Positions 33,732-42,698 of a stretch of DNA of 52,961 nucleotides are shown one piece after another. Under the pieces are notes generated by a model. The model did no database searches. It worked only from the letters and a program-made list of their open reading frames with translations, and was not told the DNA's origin. Position 1 is the first letter of the stretch, and every line of letters starts with the position of its first letter. The stretch lies in NCBI GenBank assembly GCA_041691815.1, contig JBEPTZ010000016.1:1-52961 (forward strand). The letters are read 5' to 3'. This DNA is from 70-18 sp041691815 (GTDB lineage Bacteria > Pseudomonadota > Alphaproteobacteria > Acetobacterales > Acetobacteraceae). The position numbers and the translations under genes were made by a program.

Positions 33732-35018
33732 ATGCCACGCAAGGCGGCGGGATTGTCTGCGCTCAAGGTCAAGACGGCGAAGCCTGGCCGCTACGGCGAC
33801 GGAGGCGGGCTTTACCTGTTCGTCCGCGCTGAGGATGCCCGGTTTTGGATGTTCCGCTACACGCCTAAGGGCGGCAAGATGCGCGAGATGGGGTTAGGCC
33901 GCGCTGGCGCTGGTGCGGGCTGTGTGAGCCTCGCCGGTGCCCGCGAGAAGGCTGCCGGGCTGTATGCCCTGGTGCGGGCTGGGATTGATCCCCTAAACCA
34001 GCGAGATGCCGCTACGGCGGCGGCCAAGGCGACGGCGCAGGATGCGGCCGTGAAGGCGATCACCTTCAAAGATGCATCCGCCCGCTACATCACGGCGCAT
34101 GCGCCAGCGTGGAGCAATCCTAAGCACGCGCAGCAATGGGGCAACACACTTGCCACCTATGCCGATCCGCATTTCGGGGACGTGCCGGTATCCGGGGTGG
34201 AAACGGCGCACGTCCTGGCGGCGCTGGAACCGATCTGGACCACGAAGCCGGAGACAGCGAGCCGGGTGCGCGGCCGGATCGAGGCGGTGCTAGATTATGC
34301 CAAGGCGCGTGGCTGGCGAACCGGAGAGAACCCGGCAGCATGGAAGGGACACTTGGCCATGACGCTGCCCGCGCGCGCCAAGGTGGCCGCCGTGGTGCAT
34401 CACGCCGCGTTGCCCTGGCAGGACGTGGGAGCGTTCATGGAGGCGCTGGAAGGTCAACTGGGCATAGCGGCGCTGGCGCTGCGCTTCGCCATCCTGACGG
34501 CGGCACGTACGGGCGAGGTGATCGGCGCGACCTGGGGCGAGGTAGACGTTGCCGGCGCGGTGTGGAGCATCCCCGCCGGGCGAATGAAGGGGCGGCGGGA
34601 ACATCGCGTGCCCCTGTCCGCTCCGGTGCTGGCCCTGCTCGCCGAGGTGGGCAAGCTGCGTCGGGAGGCGGACAACCCGGCCGCTCCGGTGTTTCCTGGC
34701 GCGAACCCGTCGAAGGGACTGTCCAACATGGCCATGCTGCTGCTGCTGCGGCGCATGGAACGGGCCGACCTCACCACCCATGGTTTCCGCTCTGCCTTTC
34801 GAGACTGGACGGCTGAGACGACTGCGTATCCGACCGAGGTTGCTGAGATGGCGCTGGCGCATGCGGTCGGGAACAAGGTTGAAGCGGCCTACCGCCGTGG
34901 CGATCTGTTCGAAAAGCGACGGCGCCTAATGGATGATTGGGCAGGCTATTGCGACCAGCCTGCTCCGGCGAATAGTGCCAAGGTGGTGCCACTGCGCGGT
35001 GGAGCGGCCGTCGCCTGA
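33732..35018 (+). CDS. Tyrosine recombinase (integrase) with DUF4102-type N-terminus
   Basis: A 428-aa phage/island integrase. The N-terminal arm-binding domain is of the DUF4102 type (KTAKPGRYGDGGGLYLFV near residue 12), followed by a core-binding helical domain (ITFKDASARYITAHAPAW). The catalytic domain contains TAARTGEVIGATW with the first Arg, THGFRSAFRDW with the H-x-x-R pair, ALAHAVGNKVEAAYRRGD with the last His and the Tyr nucleophile. The ATG at 33732 is preferred to the upstream open frame, since the family starts like MPRKA. Position 250 bases from attL fits an int gene. Confidence 0.95.
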   Translation: MPRKAAGLSALKVKTAKPGRYGDGGGLYLFVRAEDARFWMFRYTPKGGKMREMGLGRAGAGAGCVSLAGAREKAAGLYALVRAGIDPLNQRDAATAAAKATAQDAAVKAITFKDASARYITAHAPAWSNPKHAQQWGNTLATYADPHFGDVPVSGVETAHVLAALEPIWTTKPETASRVRGRIEAVLDYAKARGWRTGENPAAWKGHLAMTLPARAKVAAVVHHAALPWQDVGAFMEALEGQLGIAALALRFAILTAARTGEVIGATWGEVDVAGAVWSIPAGRMKGRREHRVPLSAPVLALLAEVGKLRREADNPAAPVFPGANPSKGLSNMAMLLLLRRMERADLTTHGFRSAFRDWTAETTAYPTEVAEMALAHAVGNKVEAAYRRGDLFEKRRRLMDDWAGYCDQPAPANSAKVVPLRGGAAVA

Positions 35019-35091
35019 GCCGAGCTATACGCGACGACTGTCACCGGATCGGTATGCGGCCAGACGCAGCACCCCTCCGTGGGATATCGCG

Positions 35092-35107
35092 GTTAAGCTA
35101 GCTTAAC
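35092..35107. promoter_or_regulatory. Perfect 16-bp palindrome GTTAAGCTAGCTTAAC
   Basis: A fully symmetric 16-bp site in the 190-base gap between the integrase gene and the next gene. It is a candidate operator for an element-encoded regulator such as the AlpA-like protein. The rest of the gap shows nothing that I can name. Confidence 0.5.
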
Positions 35108-35209
35108 GGACGATCTGTGGCAGCGCTGGTGATCGCCATCACCTCGGTTGTGACAGCAATCCTGCTTGCCGCAGACTACGATCTCGGGGGCAACACGAAA
35201 GGTGCCGAA

Positions 35210-35926
35210 ATGATTACTGAGAACGAACCCGGTTCGGATGACCTTATGGCGAACCCCGCCCGACAAGCGAGTGGCTCGAAACGCACAAAACGCTCCGCGC
35301 GCACTCCGATGGTGAAGCCAGATCCCGAGGCACTGGAACCAGCGCGAGCGATGGCAGAGCGGATAATTGATCCCACTCACGAGGAAATAGCCATCGGTGA
35401 GCGTCGTGTATTTGACCGGCCAGACGTTTTCGGCGGGCCTGGTGCCGCGGCCTTCGAAGCTCTTCTGATGATCGCGGATGCTCGGCGAAACGGCTGGGAT
35501 TGGCGGCCCACTGGCGCGGTCGAAGTTCCCAAGCTCCAATCCGATCGCGACACTGTAACTCTGCCTTGGTGGATCGTTGTGACCCTCGCCAAGGCTTGGA
35601 AGGAATTTGCTCTGGACGGGGACATAAAGTCTCTTGACGTAGCCTTTGGCGTTGAAACCAAACAAGGTGTCTCTGCATTCTGGAAACGTCGTCTGAATGG
35701 AGCTGAAAGAGCCGGACGGGCAATACAGGTGATGGATTTAATAGAAAAATATTGTCTTCCAGAGGGAAGAGCTATCGCGATGGTCGCAGATTCTATTGGC
35801 CTGAGTCATAAGTCTGTCAGCAATAACTTCGAAGAACTGAAGGCAGCAGCGCGCCGAAGTTTGTCCGATGTCACTGATGCGACGAAAGCACGGAAGCGAA
35901 AGGCGGGGTTTAGGTCCGCACCTTAA
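35210..35926 (+). CDS. Element-encoded protein of unknown function
   Basis: A 238-aa soluble protein with no family that I recognise. Visible features: a basic, Ser/Arg-rich N-terminus (about residues 15-40), a central Trp-rich stretch (GWDWRPTGAVEVP and LPWWIVVTLAKAWKEF), and a C-terminal helix-turn-helix-like segment (AIAMVADSIGLSHKSVSNNFEEL) followed by a basic tail. The C-terminal part suggests DNA binding. The ATG at 35210 is preferred to 35117, because the extra N-terminal 31 residues are hydrophobic and lack a ribosome site. Base composition is lower in GC than its neighbours, which fits a foreign origin. Confidence 0.6.
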   Translation: MITENEPGSDDLMANPARQASGSKRTKRSARTPMVKPDPEALEPARAMAERIIDPTHEEIAIGERRVFDRPDVFGGPGAAAFEALLMIADARRNGWDWRPTGAVEVPKLQSDRDTVTLPWWIVVTLAKAWKEFALDGDIKSLDVAFGVETKQGVSAFWKRRLNGAERAGRAIQVMDLIEKYCLPEGRAIAMVADSIGLSHKSVSNNFEELKAAARRSLSDVTDATKARKRKAGFRSAP

Positions 35927-35977
35927 GATTTTCGCTGGGCTTCACTCCGGCACGTATTCAACCGTCGGAGACCAGTG

Positions 35978-36226
35978 ATGCCCAAAACCAAGTATCTGAC
36001 CACTTCGGGCCTGCCCCGTGAGGGTCAGGGCGACATTTCGCTCCAGCCACTCGCCTATCGCGTTCCGGATGCCGCGCGTGTGCTCGGCGTCGGCAAGACG
36101 TCGCTCTATGAGTTGTTCAAGACCGGAGAATTGACGCCCATCCGTATCGCCGGGCGCACGCTGGTGCCTGCCGATCAAATCCGGCGCCTGATCACGACTG
36201 CACCGGCGGCTCTCAACAACAACTAA
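35978..36226 (+). CDS. AlpA-like helix-turn-helix protein (excisionase-type)
   Basis: An 82-aa protein with an HTH_17/MerR-like fold: RVPDAARVLGVGKTSLYELFKTGELTPIRIAGRTLVPADQIRRLI. Such proteins act as excisionases or as activators of integrase genes in P4-like satellites. The ATG at 35978 is seven bases after GGAG; a GTG one codon earlier is also possible. It lies just before the replication genes. Confidence 0.88.
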   Translation: MPKTKYLTTSGLPREGQGDISLQPLAYRVPDAARVLGVGKTSLYELFKTGELTPIRIAGRTLVPADQIRRLITTAPAALNNN

Positions 36227-36349
36227 GTGAACCGCCGGCTCCGAATAGTGGGAACCGGCGGCGCAGGCGTCTCTTTCGTGGTGACACTCGCAAGATAACG
36301 CAATGCGCAGCGCTTTTCCATGCCGGGGTCGTGCGAGTGGAGCTTCGCC

Positions 36350-37132
36350 ATGACAACAGCCTCAGCGGCTCTTGCTGCTGCCCTCGCATTGGCTGCCGAG
36401 GGCTTTCCATCGTTCCCTTGCGCTTTGAACAAGGCACCGACATGCCCGCGCGGTTTCAAAGTAGCCACCATCGATCCCCAATCTCTGGGTGACCTCTGGC
36501 ATAGGCATCCAGGTCAGTTGGTCGGGGTACCGACTGGGCCGATTAGTGGCCTGGCTGCGTTGGATATCGATGCAAAGCACGCGGAGGCCCACGCGTGGTG
36601 GCGTACGCACCGGCACCGCATACCTGAGACGCGCACTCACCGGACGCGTTCGGGCGGGCTCCACCTGCTCTTTGAGCATGTCTCCGGCCTACGTTGCTCC
36701 GCAGGCCGCATTGCCCCAGGGATCGATGTCCGGGCTGAAGGTGGGTACATACTTTGGTGGCCGGGAGCCGGCGAGCCGGTGCTGTGCGACGCTGCACCAG
36801 CGCCTTGGCCCCAGTGGTTAGCCAACTCTCTCCAGCCGGCTAGTGCGTCCCCCGTGGAGGCAGCCCGCACGGTCGTTACCGAGCGGGGTGTTACCGGTCG
36901 GTATGCTGCCGCCGCACTTCGGCGCGCCGCTCAAAATGTATCGCAAGCACGAGAAGGGCAGCGCAACGACAAACTGAACCGCGAGACGTTCTCGTTGTTG
37001 AGATTACCGGAACTGTCCTGGCCTGAGATCGCAGCCACTATGGCGAGGGCAGCGCAGACGGCGGGCCTGCCTGACGCCGAGATTGTAGCTACTCTCAGCA
37101 GTGCGGCCGATGCCAGACGGCGAGTTCAATGA
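36350..37132 (+). CDS. Prim-Pol (bifunctional primase-polymerase) domain protein
   Basis: A 260-aa replication protein. The archaeo-eukaryotic-like primase fold carries AALDIDAKH (the DxD catalytic pair) near residue 70, SGGLHLLF near residue 102 and GIDVRAEGGYILWWPG. The last 60 residues (ELSWPEIAATMARAAQTAGL) form a helical tail as in plasmid and phage primases. I use the ATG at 36350 after GTGGAG; an ATG at 36320 would add 10 residues. ATGA overlap with the next gene couples it to the RepA-like ATPase, forming a compact replication module. Confidence 0.88.
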   Translation: MTTASAALAAALALAAEGFPSFPCALNKAPTCPRGFKVATIDPQSLGDLWHRHPGQLVGVPTGPISGLAALDIDAKHAEAHAWWRTHRHRIPETRTHRTRSGGLHLLFEHVSGLRCSAGRIAPGIDVRAEGGYILWWPGAGEPVLCDAAPAPWPQWLANSLQPASASPVEAARTVVTERGVTGRYAAAALRRAAQNVSQAREGQRNDKLNRETFSLLRLPELSWPEIAATMARAAQTAGLPDAEIVATLSSAADARRRVQ

Positions 37133-38289
37133 GCATGCCTATTCCTGATCCAGTGGCAGCCGCGGCGGTAAAGGAAGCGCGGAAGCCTGATCGGCCATTT
37201 TCCCTTTCGTTGGACGAGATGTTGGCGATGCCAGTCCGTGCGTGGTGCTTGGACGGTCTTTTAGCCCCCGGAGAGTTGACCATGCTATGGGGAGAGCCAA
37301 AGATCGGTAAGTCCGCACTGGCTCTCTCCGTCGCATATCAAATGGCGGCTGGGCGCGGAGTCGTTCATGGCCACAGCGCCGAAGCCCAGCGGGTCCTCTA
37401 CGTGGTCGCCGAAGGCCAACAAGACTTTCGCGGACGTTTGATGGTGCTCAAGGCGCGTTTCGGGCACGCCTCAGATTTCCGATGCCGGGATCAGGCAATC
37501 GACCTCCGCGACGCCGATAGCGCGGATACGAAGGCTCTGATCGATGACCTTCGTCAGCAAGGGACCACGCTCCTTGTGCTTGATACTGTCTCGAGGATGC
37601 TTGGGGCTGCGGACGAGAATTCATCCCGCGACATGGGCGGGTTCATCCGCACGCTCAGCCGGATAATCGCTGAGACGGGAGTAGCCGTGCTCGCTATCCA
37701 CCATGGCAGGAAGGCGCAATCGGGAGACGCAGAGGGTCTACGGGGGCACGGAAGCTTGCGTGCTGCCGCCGATACAGTAGTCAGGGTTACCAAACTCCCC
37801 GGCGATACTCGTATCGCATCTGTTAACGAATCGCGAGCGGCCGCGGGCGGCCCTTGGATTGCGTTCCGATTGTGCGCGCAACCCATTAACCTCGAGGAAG
37901 ATAACGCGACGGCGTGCTCAGTCATCGTGGCCGACATCCCTTGGAGCGACGTTCCTGAGAGCTCGCTGCCTCGATCCGATGCCGGCCAAAATGGCCGCCG
38001 TGGGAAAGGACGCGACGGCCAAAAGGAGGCGAGGTTTAACACAATCCATGCAGCAGTCATCCGCGTCGTCCAGGAAGAAGGGCTTTCACCACCCGAAAGC
38101 CGCAACCTTCCAGCCGGAACCATGGGTGTAACCATCGATACAATCAATGCCGCGCTTGATCGGCTATGCCCGGGGGCTACCAACGTCAACAAACGAAAGA
38201 GAAGGCAGCTTGCGCTCGGCGCTTTAGAAAATGCCCAGGCCATCGTCCGCGACCACGACGCAGGCATGATCTGGCTTGTTCCGAGCTAA
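37129..38289 (+). CDS. RecA-fold RepA-like replicative ATPase (AAA_25)
   Basis: A 386-aa hexameric helicase-type ATPase like plasmid RepA. Walker A is GEPKIGKSAL (Lys61), Walker B is LLVLDTVSR near residue 150, and IHHGRKAQSGDAEGLRGHGSLRAAADTVV is the sensor region of this family. A basic linker (RSDAGQNGRRGKGRDG) leads to a C-terminal winged-helix-like part. It overlaps the Prim-Pol gene and is followed directly by an iteron-like region, so the three together look like a replication unit. Confidence 0.88.
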   Translation: MSMPIPDPVAAAAVKEARKPDRPFSLSLDEMLAMPVRAWCLDGLLAPGELTMLWGEPKIGKSALALSVAYQMAAGRGVVHGHSAEAQRVLYVVAEGQQDFRGRLMVLKARFGHASDFRCRDQAIDLRDADSADTKALIDDLRQQGTTLLVLDTVSRMLGAADENSSRDMGGFIRTLSRIIAETGVAVLAIHHGRKAQSGDAEGLRGHGSLRAAADTVVRVTKLPGDTRIASVNESRAAAGGPWIAFRLCAQPINLEEDNATACSVIVADIPWSDVPESSLPRSDAGQNGRRGKGRDGQKEARFNTIHAAVIRVVQEEGLSPPESRNLPAGTMGVTIDTINAALDRLCPGATNVNKRKRRQLALGALENAQAIVRDHDAGMIWLVPS

Positions 38290-38307
38290 GCCGGTGGTCC
38301 TGACCAA

Positions 38308-38410
38308 TGTGAAGTGTGAAGCGTGTGAATTTTCACGACTGTATTCACGCCATCAACAAGCGTGATCGCGTGATGTGTGAATACCCCCCTTTAGGGGGGT
38401 TCACTTCACA
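38308..38410. other. Iteron-like repeats and long palindrome, candidate replication origin
   Basis: TGTGAA occurs at 38308-38313, 38315-38320, 38324-38329 and 38376-38381, and its complement TTCACA at 38405-38410; GTGAA-TT-TTCAC forms a small palindrome at 38325-38336. A perfect hairpin ACCCCCCT-TT-AGGGGGGT lies at 38383-38400, flanked by GTGTGA on one side and TCAC on the other. Repeats plus a hairpin just after the replication genes resemble plasmid or satellite origins. Confidence 0.6.
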
Positions 38411-39161
38411 CTCACGCAAGCGGCTGCTTCAGCATGGTACGGCCGAAGGGTCCTCCTCTTTTTGGACGCGCTATCGCATTGCCGCTGAGGGCCATTTCGG
38501 TGGTTGCGCTGGTGCGAGCCGCGAGGTCCAGCACCGTACCTCGCGCTATCCTATCAAGCGGGAGTGCTTCGGCGACTGCCAAATGCAACTTCGCGCGTCC
38601 ACTCCCACGCCCCAGAACCTGCTGATAATATTCAATACTTTAGGGTCGAATTCACGTCGATATAGGGCGTATCCGCTGCCTTCGCCGTTGGGTGATCTAT
38701 TGCCAGGTCCGCGGACAGCGGGATGATGTCAGAGGCAGGGGCGAATCTCTGCGGGCAGTTGCTATGATAGCCGAAAGCGTGGTCGCTGTTGCCGATGATG
38801 CATTCGTGTTGCGCGTTTCCACTGCTGCCCATATGAGAAATGGACTGCCGATTTGGCTGTCCCGTGTAGGGCGTCAATCGTATACGAGACGAAAAAAATC
38901 CGGCTCAGGGTCAACTACCGTCCGGTATGATCCGAGGCCGGAGGATTTCCCGACTAAACGCCCCTTCGCATCGCTATATTGCTCGGCGTACTGCGGCACC
39001 GCGCGGCTGACGCGAACAGCCGAAGCCATCAGGCGCACGCCCGGCATGGAATTTCCCCTGGGGATTGAACGACCATGCCAACGGGTCAGCAAACCCTGTC
39101 GAGGTATGAACACATCGGTAGGTAGCCATCCGGGCCCATTTCAGCTGATAATGATGGCAAG
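38411..39161. other. Region of about 750 bp without a convincing gene
   Basis: Between the iteron-like region and the helicase gene. The open frames here (for instance 38316-38726 and 38692-39507, plus strand) have no recognisable motif, poor codon pattern for this genome and overlap real features. Composition is less GC-rich than the flanks. It could be a decayed gene, regulatory DNA for the cargo operon or part of the origin; I cannot tell. Confidence 0.5.
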
Positions 39162-42100
39162 ATGGAAACGTTCGATCAAATCAAGCCGGGCGCGCGGCTT
39201 CGTGGCCTTGACCCTGGCGGCATCGCCGAGGTTGTTCAGGCCTCGCGGTTCGGCAACGACGCGATCAATCTTGTCTTCCGCGTCAACGGCCGTGTGGGAG
39301 AGCGCCTTGTTTACCGTGGGGACGAGGTCGCATTCGAGCTTCTGGAGACCGGGCGCACCTACGCATTCGATGCCGACGGCAGTCTCCTCCGCTTGGCCTC
39401 CGAAGCGTATCGGCTGCGCCTCGCCCACCTCTTCGACCCTTATCTGGCGGTCAGCGCCTCGCAGATCGAAGCACTTCCCCACCAGATCACCGCCGTCTAC
39501 GGCGTAATGCTGCCGCGCCAACCGCTCCGTTTCCTCCTGGCCGACGATCCGGGCGCCGGCAAGACGGTCATGGCCGGTCTGCTCATCAAAGAGCTACTCA
39601 TCCGCGGCGACCTCGAGCGCTGCCTCATCGTCGCCCCCGGTAGCCTGGTCGAACAGTGGCAGGAGGAAATGGCCGAGAAATTTGGCTTGGCATTCGATTT
39701 GATGTCCCGCGAGCAGATCGAGAACTCGGTATCGGGCAACCCATTTGCCGAGCGGAACCGCCTCATTCTCCGGCTCGACATGGCGGCACGCTCTGATGAA
39801 CTGCAGGCGAAGATCAAGGCCGCGCCAGAATGGGATCTGATCATTTGCGACGAAGCCCACCGCATGGCCGCGTCCTACTTCGGCGGCGAGGTCAAAGAGA
39901 CCAAGCGGCACAAGTTCGGCAAGCTGCTGGGGACCCTGACCCGCAACTTCCTGTTGATGTCGGCGACGCCGCACAACGGCAAGGAAGCTGACTTCCAGCT
40001 TTTCATGGGCTTGCTCGATGCCGATCGCTTCGAAGGCCGATTTCGCGAGGGTATCCACAAGGCCGACGTCTCCGACATGATGCGCCGGCTTACCAAGGAG
40101 GAACTCTACCGCTTCGACGGAACCCCACTTTTTCCCGAACGGCGCGCATATACCGCGAGTTACGAACTCTCCCCTCTGGAAGCTGATCTCTATCAGGCGG
40201 TTACGACCTACGTGCGGGAGGAGATGAACCGCGCCGACCGGTCAGGCGATGGCAAGCGACAGAACAGCGTCGGCTTCGCACTCCAGATCCTGCAAAGGCG
40301 TCTGGCGTCCTCGTCCGCGGCAATCCACCGCTCTCTGGAGCGGCGTCGCAAGCGGCTGGAGGAGCGGTTGCGGGAGGAGAAGCTGGTTCGCCATTCCGGC
40401 TCGGCGCGTCTGGCCGGCGGGCCGGCGCTTCCGTCCGTCGATCCCGACGACCTCGAAGATGTCCCAGGGGAGGAAGCTGAGGCGATCGAGGAACAGCTCG
40501 CCGACCAAGCGACCGCTGCGGTGACACTGGCCGAGTTGGAGGCCGAGATCGTCATTCTCCGTGATCTGGAGGCGCGGGCGCTGCAGCTGAAGCTATCCGG
40601 GCAGGACGCCAAATGGCGCCAGCTAGAGACGATCCTCGACGACCCGATCATGCACGATCCGGCCACTGGCTTGCGGCGCAAGATACTGATTTTTACCGAG
40701 CCTAAGGATACGCTGGAATACCTTCAGCAGAAGATCGTCGGCCGGCTTGGCGATCCTGCCGCGGTTGTCGTCATCCATGGCGGCGTGGCGCGGGAAGCCC
40801 GGCGCGCCGGTATCGCGGCCTTCAACTCGGACCCCGTCGTTCGCGTGATGATCGCCAATGACGCCGCCGGCGAAGGCGTGAACCTCCAGCGTGGCGCCCA
40901 TCTGATGGTCAATTACGACCTGCCCTGGAACCCCAACCGCCTCGAGCAGCGCTTCGGCCGCATTCACCGGATCGGCCAAACCGAGGTCTGCCACCTGTGG
41001 AACCTGTGCGCCGCCAATACGCGCGAGGGCGAGGTCTACCGGCGTCTCCTGGAGAAGCTCGAGGAGGCCCGCAAGGCGCTTGGCGGCAAGGTGTACGACG
41101 TGCTGGGTCAGCTCTTCGAGGGCCAGGCGCTGCGCGACCTGTTGGTGGACGCCATCCGCTACGGTGACGCACCGGAAACCAAAGCTAGGCTGTTCCGCAA
41201 GGTCGACGATGCGGTGGATGTTGGGGCGATCGAAGCCCTGGTCGCCGAGCGCAAGCTGACGTCCGAGGGGATGGACCCGCACGCCGTCGCCGCGATCCGC
41301 GAGGAGATGGAGCGGGCTCAGGCTCGCCGCCTGCAACCCCATTTCATCGGTGCCTTCTTCCGCGAGGCGTTCCAGTTGCTCGGCGGCCGCATTGCCGGGC
41401 GGGAGACCGGCCGGTTCGAGATATTGCGGGTTCCCCCGGTGCTGAAGCATCGCGATCGCCTGATCGGCCGCGGTGATCCGGTGCTGGACCGCTACGCCCG
41501 CGTGACGTTCGATAAATCACGAATTGTCGGCACGCCGCAGGCCGAGCTTCTGGCGCCAGGGCATCCGCTGCTTGATGCCGCACTGGACGTGGTGCTGGAG
41601 CGCTTTCAGCCGCTGCTCCAGCAAGGCGCTGTGCTGGTGGACGATGCGGACGATGGGCAGGCCCCGCGCCTGCTGGTCTACCTTGAGCATTGCATCCGCG
41701 ACGGCCGGGTTGCCAAGTCGGGCGAACCTCGCGGCATATCCCAGCGGCTCCAATTCATTGAGCTACGAGAGGACGGCGAGACCTTGGACGGCGGGCCGGC
41801 GCCGTATCTGGACTACCGCCCGATCACGCCCGAGGAGCGCAATCTCATCGCCGATGCGATCGACGCCCCCTGGCTGTCCGGCCATGTTGAAGACCAGGCG
41901 CTCGGGTACGCCATCGCGCATCTGGTGCCGAGCCACCTTGCCGAAGTGAAACACCGCCGCCTCGCCGAGATCGACAAGGTCGAACGCGAGGTACGCGCCA
42001 GGCTCAACCGCGAGATCAACTACTGGGATGCCCGCGCCGCCCGGCTGCGCGAGGAGGAGCGCGCCGGCAAGGAACAGCGCATCAACGCCTCCAATGCCGA

Positions 42101-42668
42101 GGCGACCGCCCAGCGACTGGTGGAGCGGCTGCACAAGCGGCAGGAGGAACTGGCGCGAGAGCGGCAGATCGCCGCCCTGCCGCCGGTGCTGAAAGGGGCG
42201 GCGCTGATCATCCCCAAGGGCCTGCTGCTGACCCGCAGCGAACCTGCCACGCCGCGGGTGATGGCCGGCTTCTCCGAGGATGCCGCATCGCGAGCTGAGG
42301 TGGAACGCCTGGCGATGGAGGCGGTGTTTGCCGCCGAACGCCAACTCGGCCACACACCGCGCGACGTTTCTGCCGAAAAGAAGGGCTGGGACATCGAAAG
42401 CCGCGACGGCCGGCTGGGCCATCTGCGCTTCATCGAGGTGAAAGGCCGGCAGGCCGACAGCCGCGACGTGATCCTGACCAAGAACGAAATCCTCGCCTCG
42501 CTCAACGCGCCGGAGGCCTTTGTCCTGGCGATCGTGCCGATCGAGGCGGGCTTCGCCCAGCAGCCCGTGTATGTGCGCCGCTTCGCCACCCGCGAGCCCG
42601 GCTTTGCCGAAACCGCCGTGGTGTTCAACATCGCCGATCTGTTCTCGCTCGGCGGCCCGCCCGGCTGA
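39162..42668 (+). CDS. SNF2-family helicase with C-terminal DUF3883
   Basis: A 1168-aa DNA translocase. A short N-terminal SH3-like part (KPGARLRGLDPGGIAEV) leads to the first RecA domain with DDPGAGKTVMAG (Lys134), DEAH (230-233) and MSATPHNG. The second RecA domain has ILIFTEPKDTLEYL, ANDAAGEGVNLQ and QRFGRIHRIGQT. A coiled, charged region follows (about 930-1010), then a DUF3883-type end (IEVKGRQADSRDVILTKNE). Relatives are BREX BrxHII and DISARM DrmD helicases. It is the first gene of the cargo operon. SNF2 helicase assignment is firm; which named system it belongs to is not. Confidence 0.92.
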   Translation: METFDQIKPGARLRGLDPGGIAEVVQASRFGNDAINLVFRVNGRVGERLVYRGDEVAFELLETGRTYAFDADGSLLRLASEAYRLRLAHLFDPYLAVSASQIEALPHQITAVYGVMLPRQPLRFLLADDPGAGKTVMAGLLIKELLIRGDLERCLIVAPGSLVEQWQEEMAEKFGLAFDLMSREQIENSVSGNPFAERNRLILRLDMAARSDELQAKIKAAPEWDLIICDEAHRMAASYFGGEVKETKRHKFGKLLGTLTRNFLLMSATPHNGKEADFQLFMGLLDADRFEGRFREGIHKADVSDMMRRLTKEELYRFDGTPLFPERRAYTASYELSPLEADLYQAVTTYVREEMNRADRSGDGKRQNSVGFALQILQRRLASSSAAIHRSLERRRKRLEERLREEKLVRHSGSARLAGGPALPSVDPDDLEDVPGEEAEAIEEQLADQATAAVTLAELEAEIVILRDLEARALQLKLSGQDAKWRQLETILDDPIMHDPATGLRRKILIFTEPKDTLEYLQQKIVGRLGDPAAVVVIHGGVAREARRAGIAAFNSDPVVRVMIANDAAGEGVNLQRGAHLMVNYDLPWNPNRLEQRFGRIHRIGQTEVCHLWNLCAANTREGEVYRRLLEKLEEARKALGGKVYDVLGQLFEGQALRDLLVDAIRYGDAPETKARLFRKVDDAVDVGAIEALVAERKLTSEGMDPHAVAAIREEMERAQARRLQPHFIGAFFREAFQLLGGRIAGRETGRFEILRVPPVLKHRDRLIGRGDPVLDRYARVTFDKSRIVGTPQAELLAPGHPLLDAALDVVLERFQPLLQQGAVLVDDADDGQAPRLLVYLEHCIRDGRVAKSGEPRGISQRLQFIELREDGETLDGGPAPYLDYRPITPEERNLIADAIDAPWLSGHVEDQALGYAIAHLVPSHLAEVKHRRLAEIDKVEREVRARLNREINYWDARAARLREEERAGKEQRINASNAEATAQRLVERLHKRQEELARERQIAALPPVLKGAALIIPKGLLLTRSEPATPRVMAGFSEDAASRAEVERLAMEAVFAAERQLGHTPRDVSAEKKGWDIESRDGRLGHLRFIEVKGRQADSRDVILTKNEILASLNAPEAFVLAIVPIEAGFAQQPVYVRRFATREPGFAETAVVFNIADLFSLGGPPG

Positions 42669-42698
42669 TCCAGTGAACGAACCTCGGGAAGACCAGCA

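Noticed and set aside
38316..38726. Possible small gene after the RepA-like ATPase
   Set aside because: No motif, start inside the repeat region and odd codon use; better explained as non-coding origin-like DNA.
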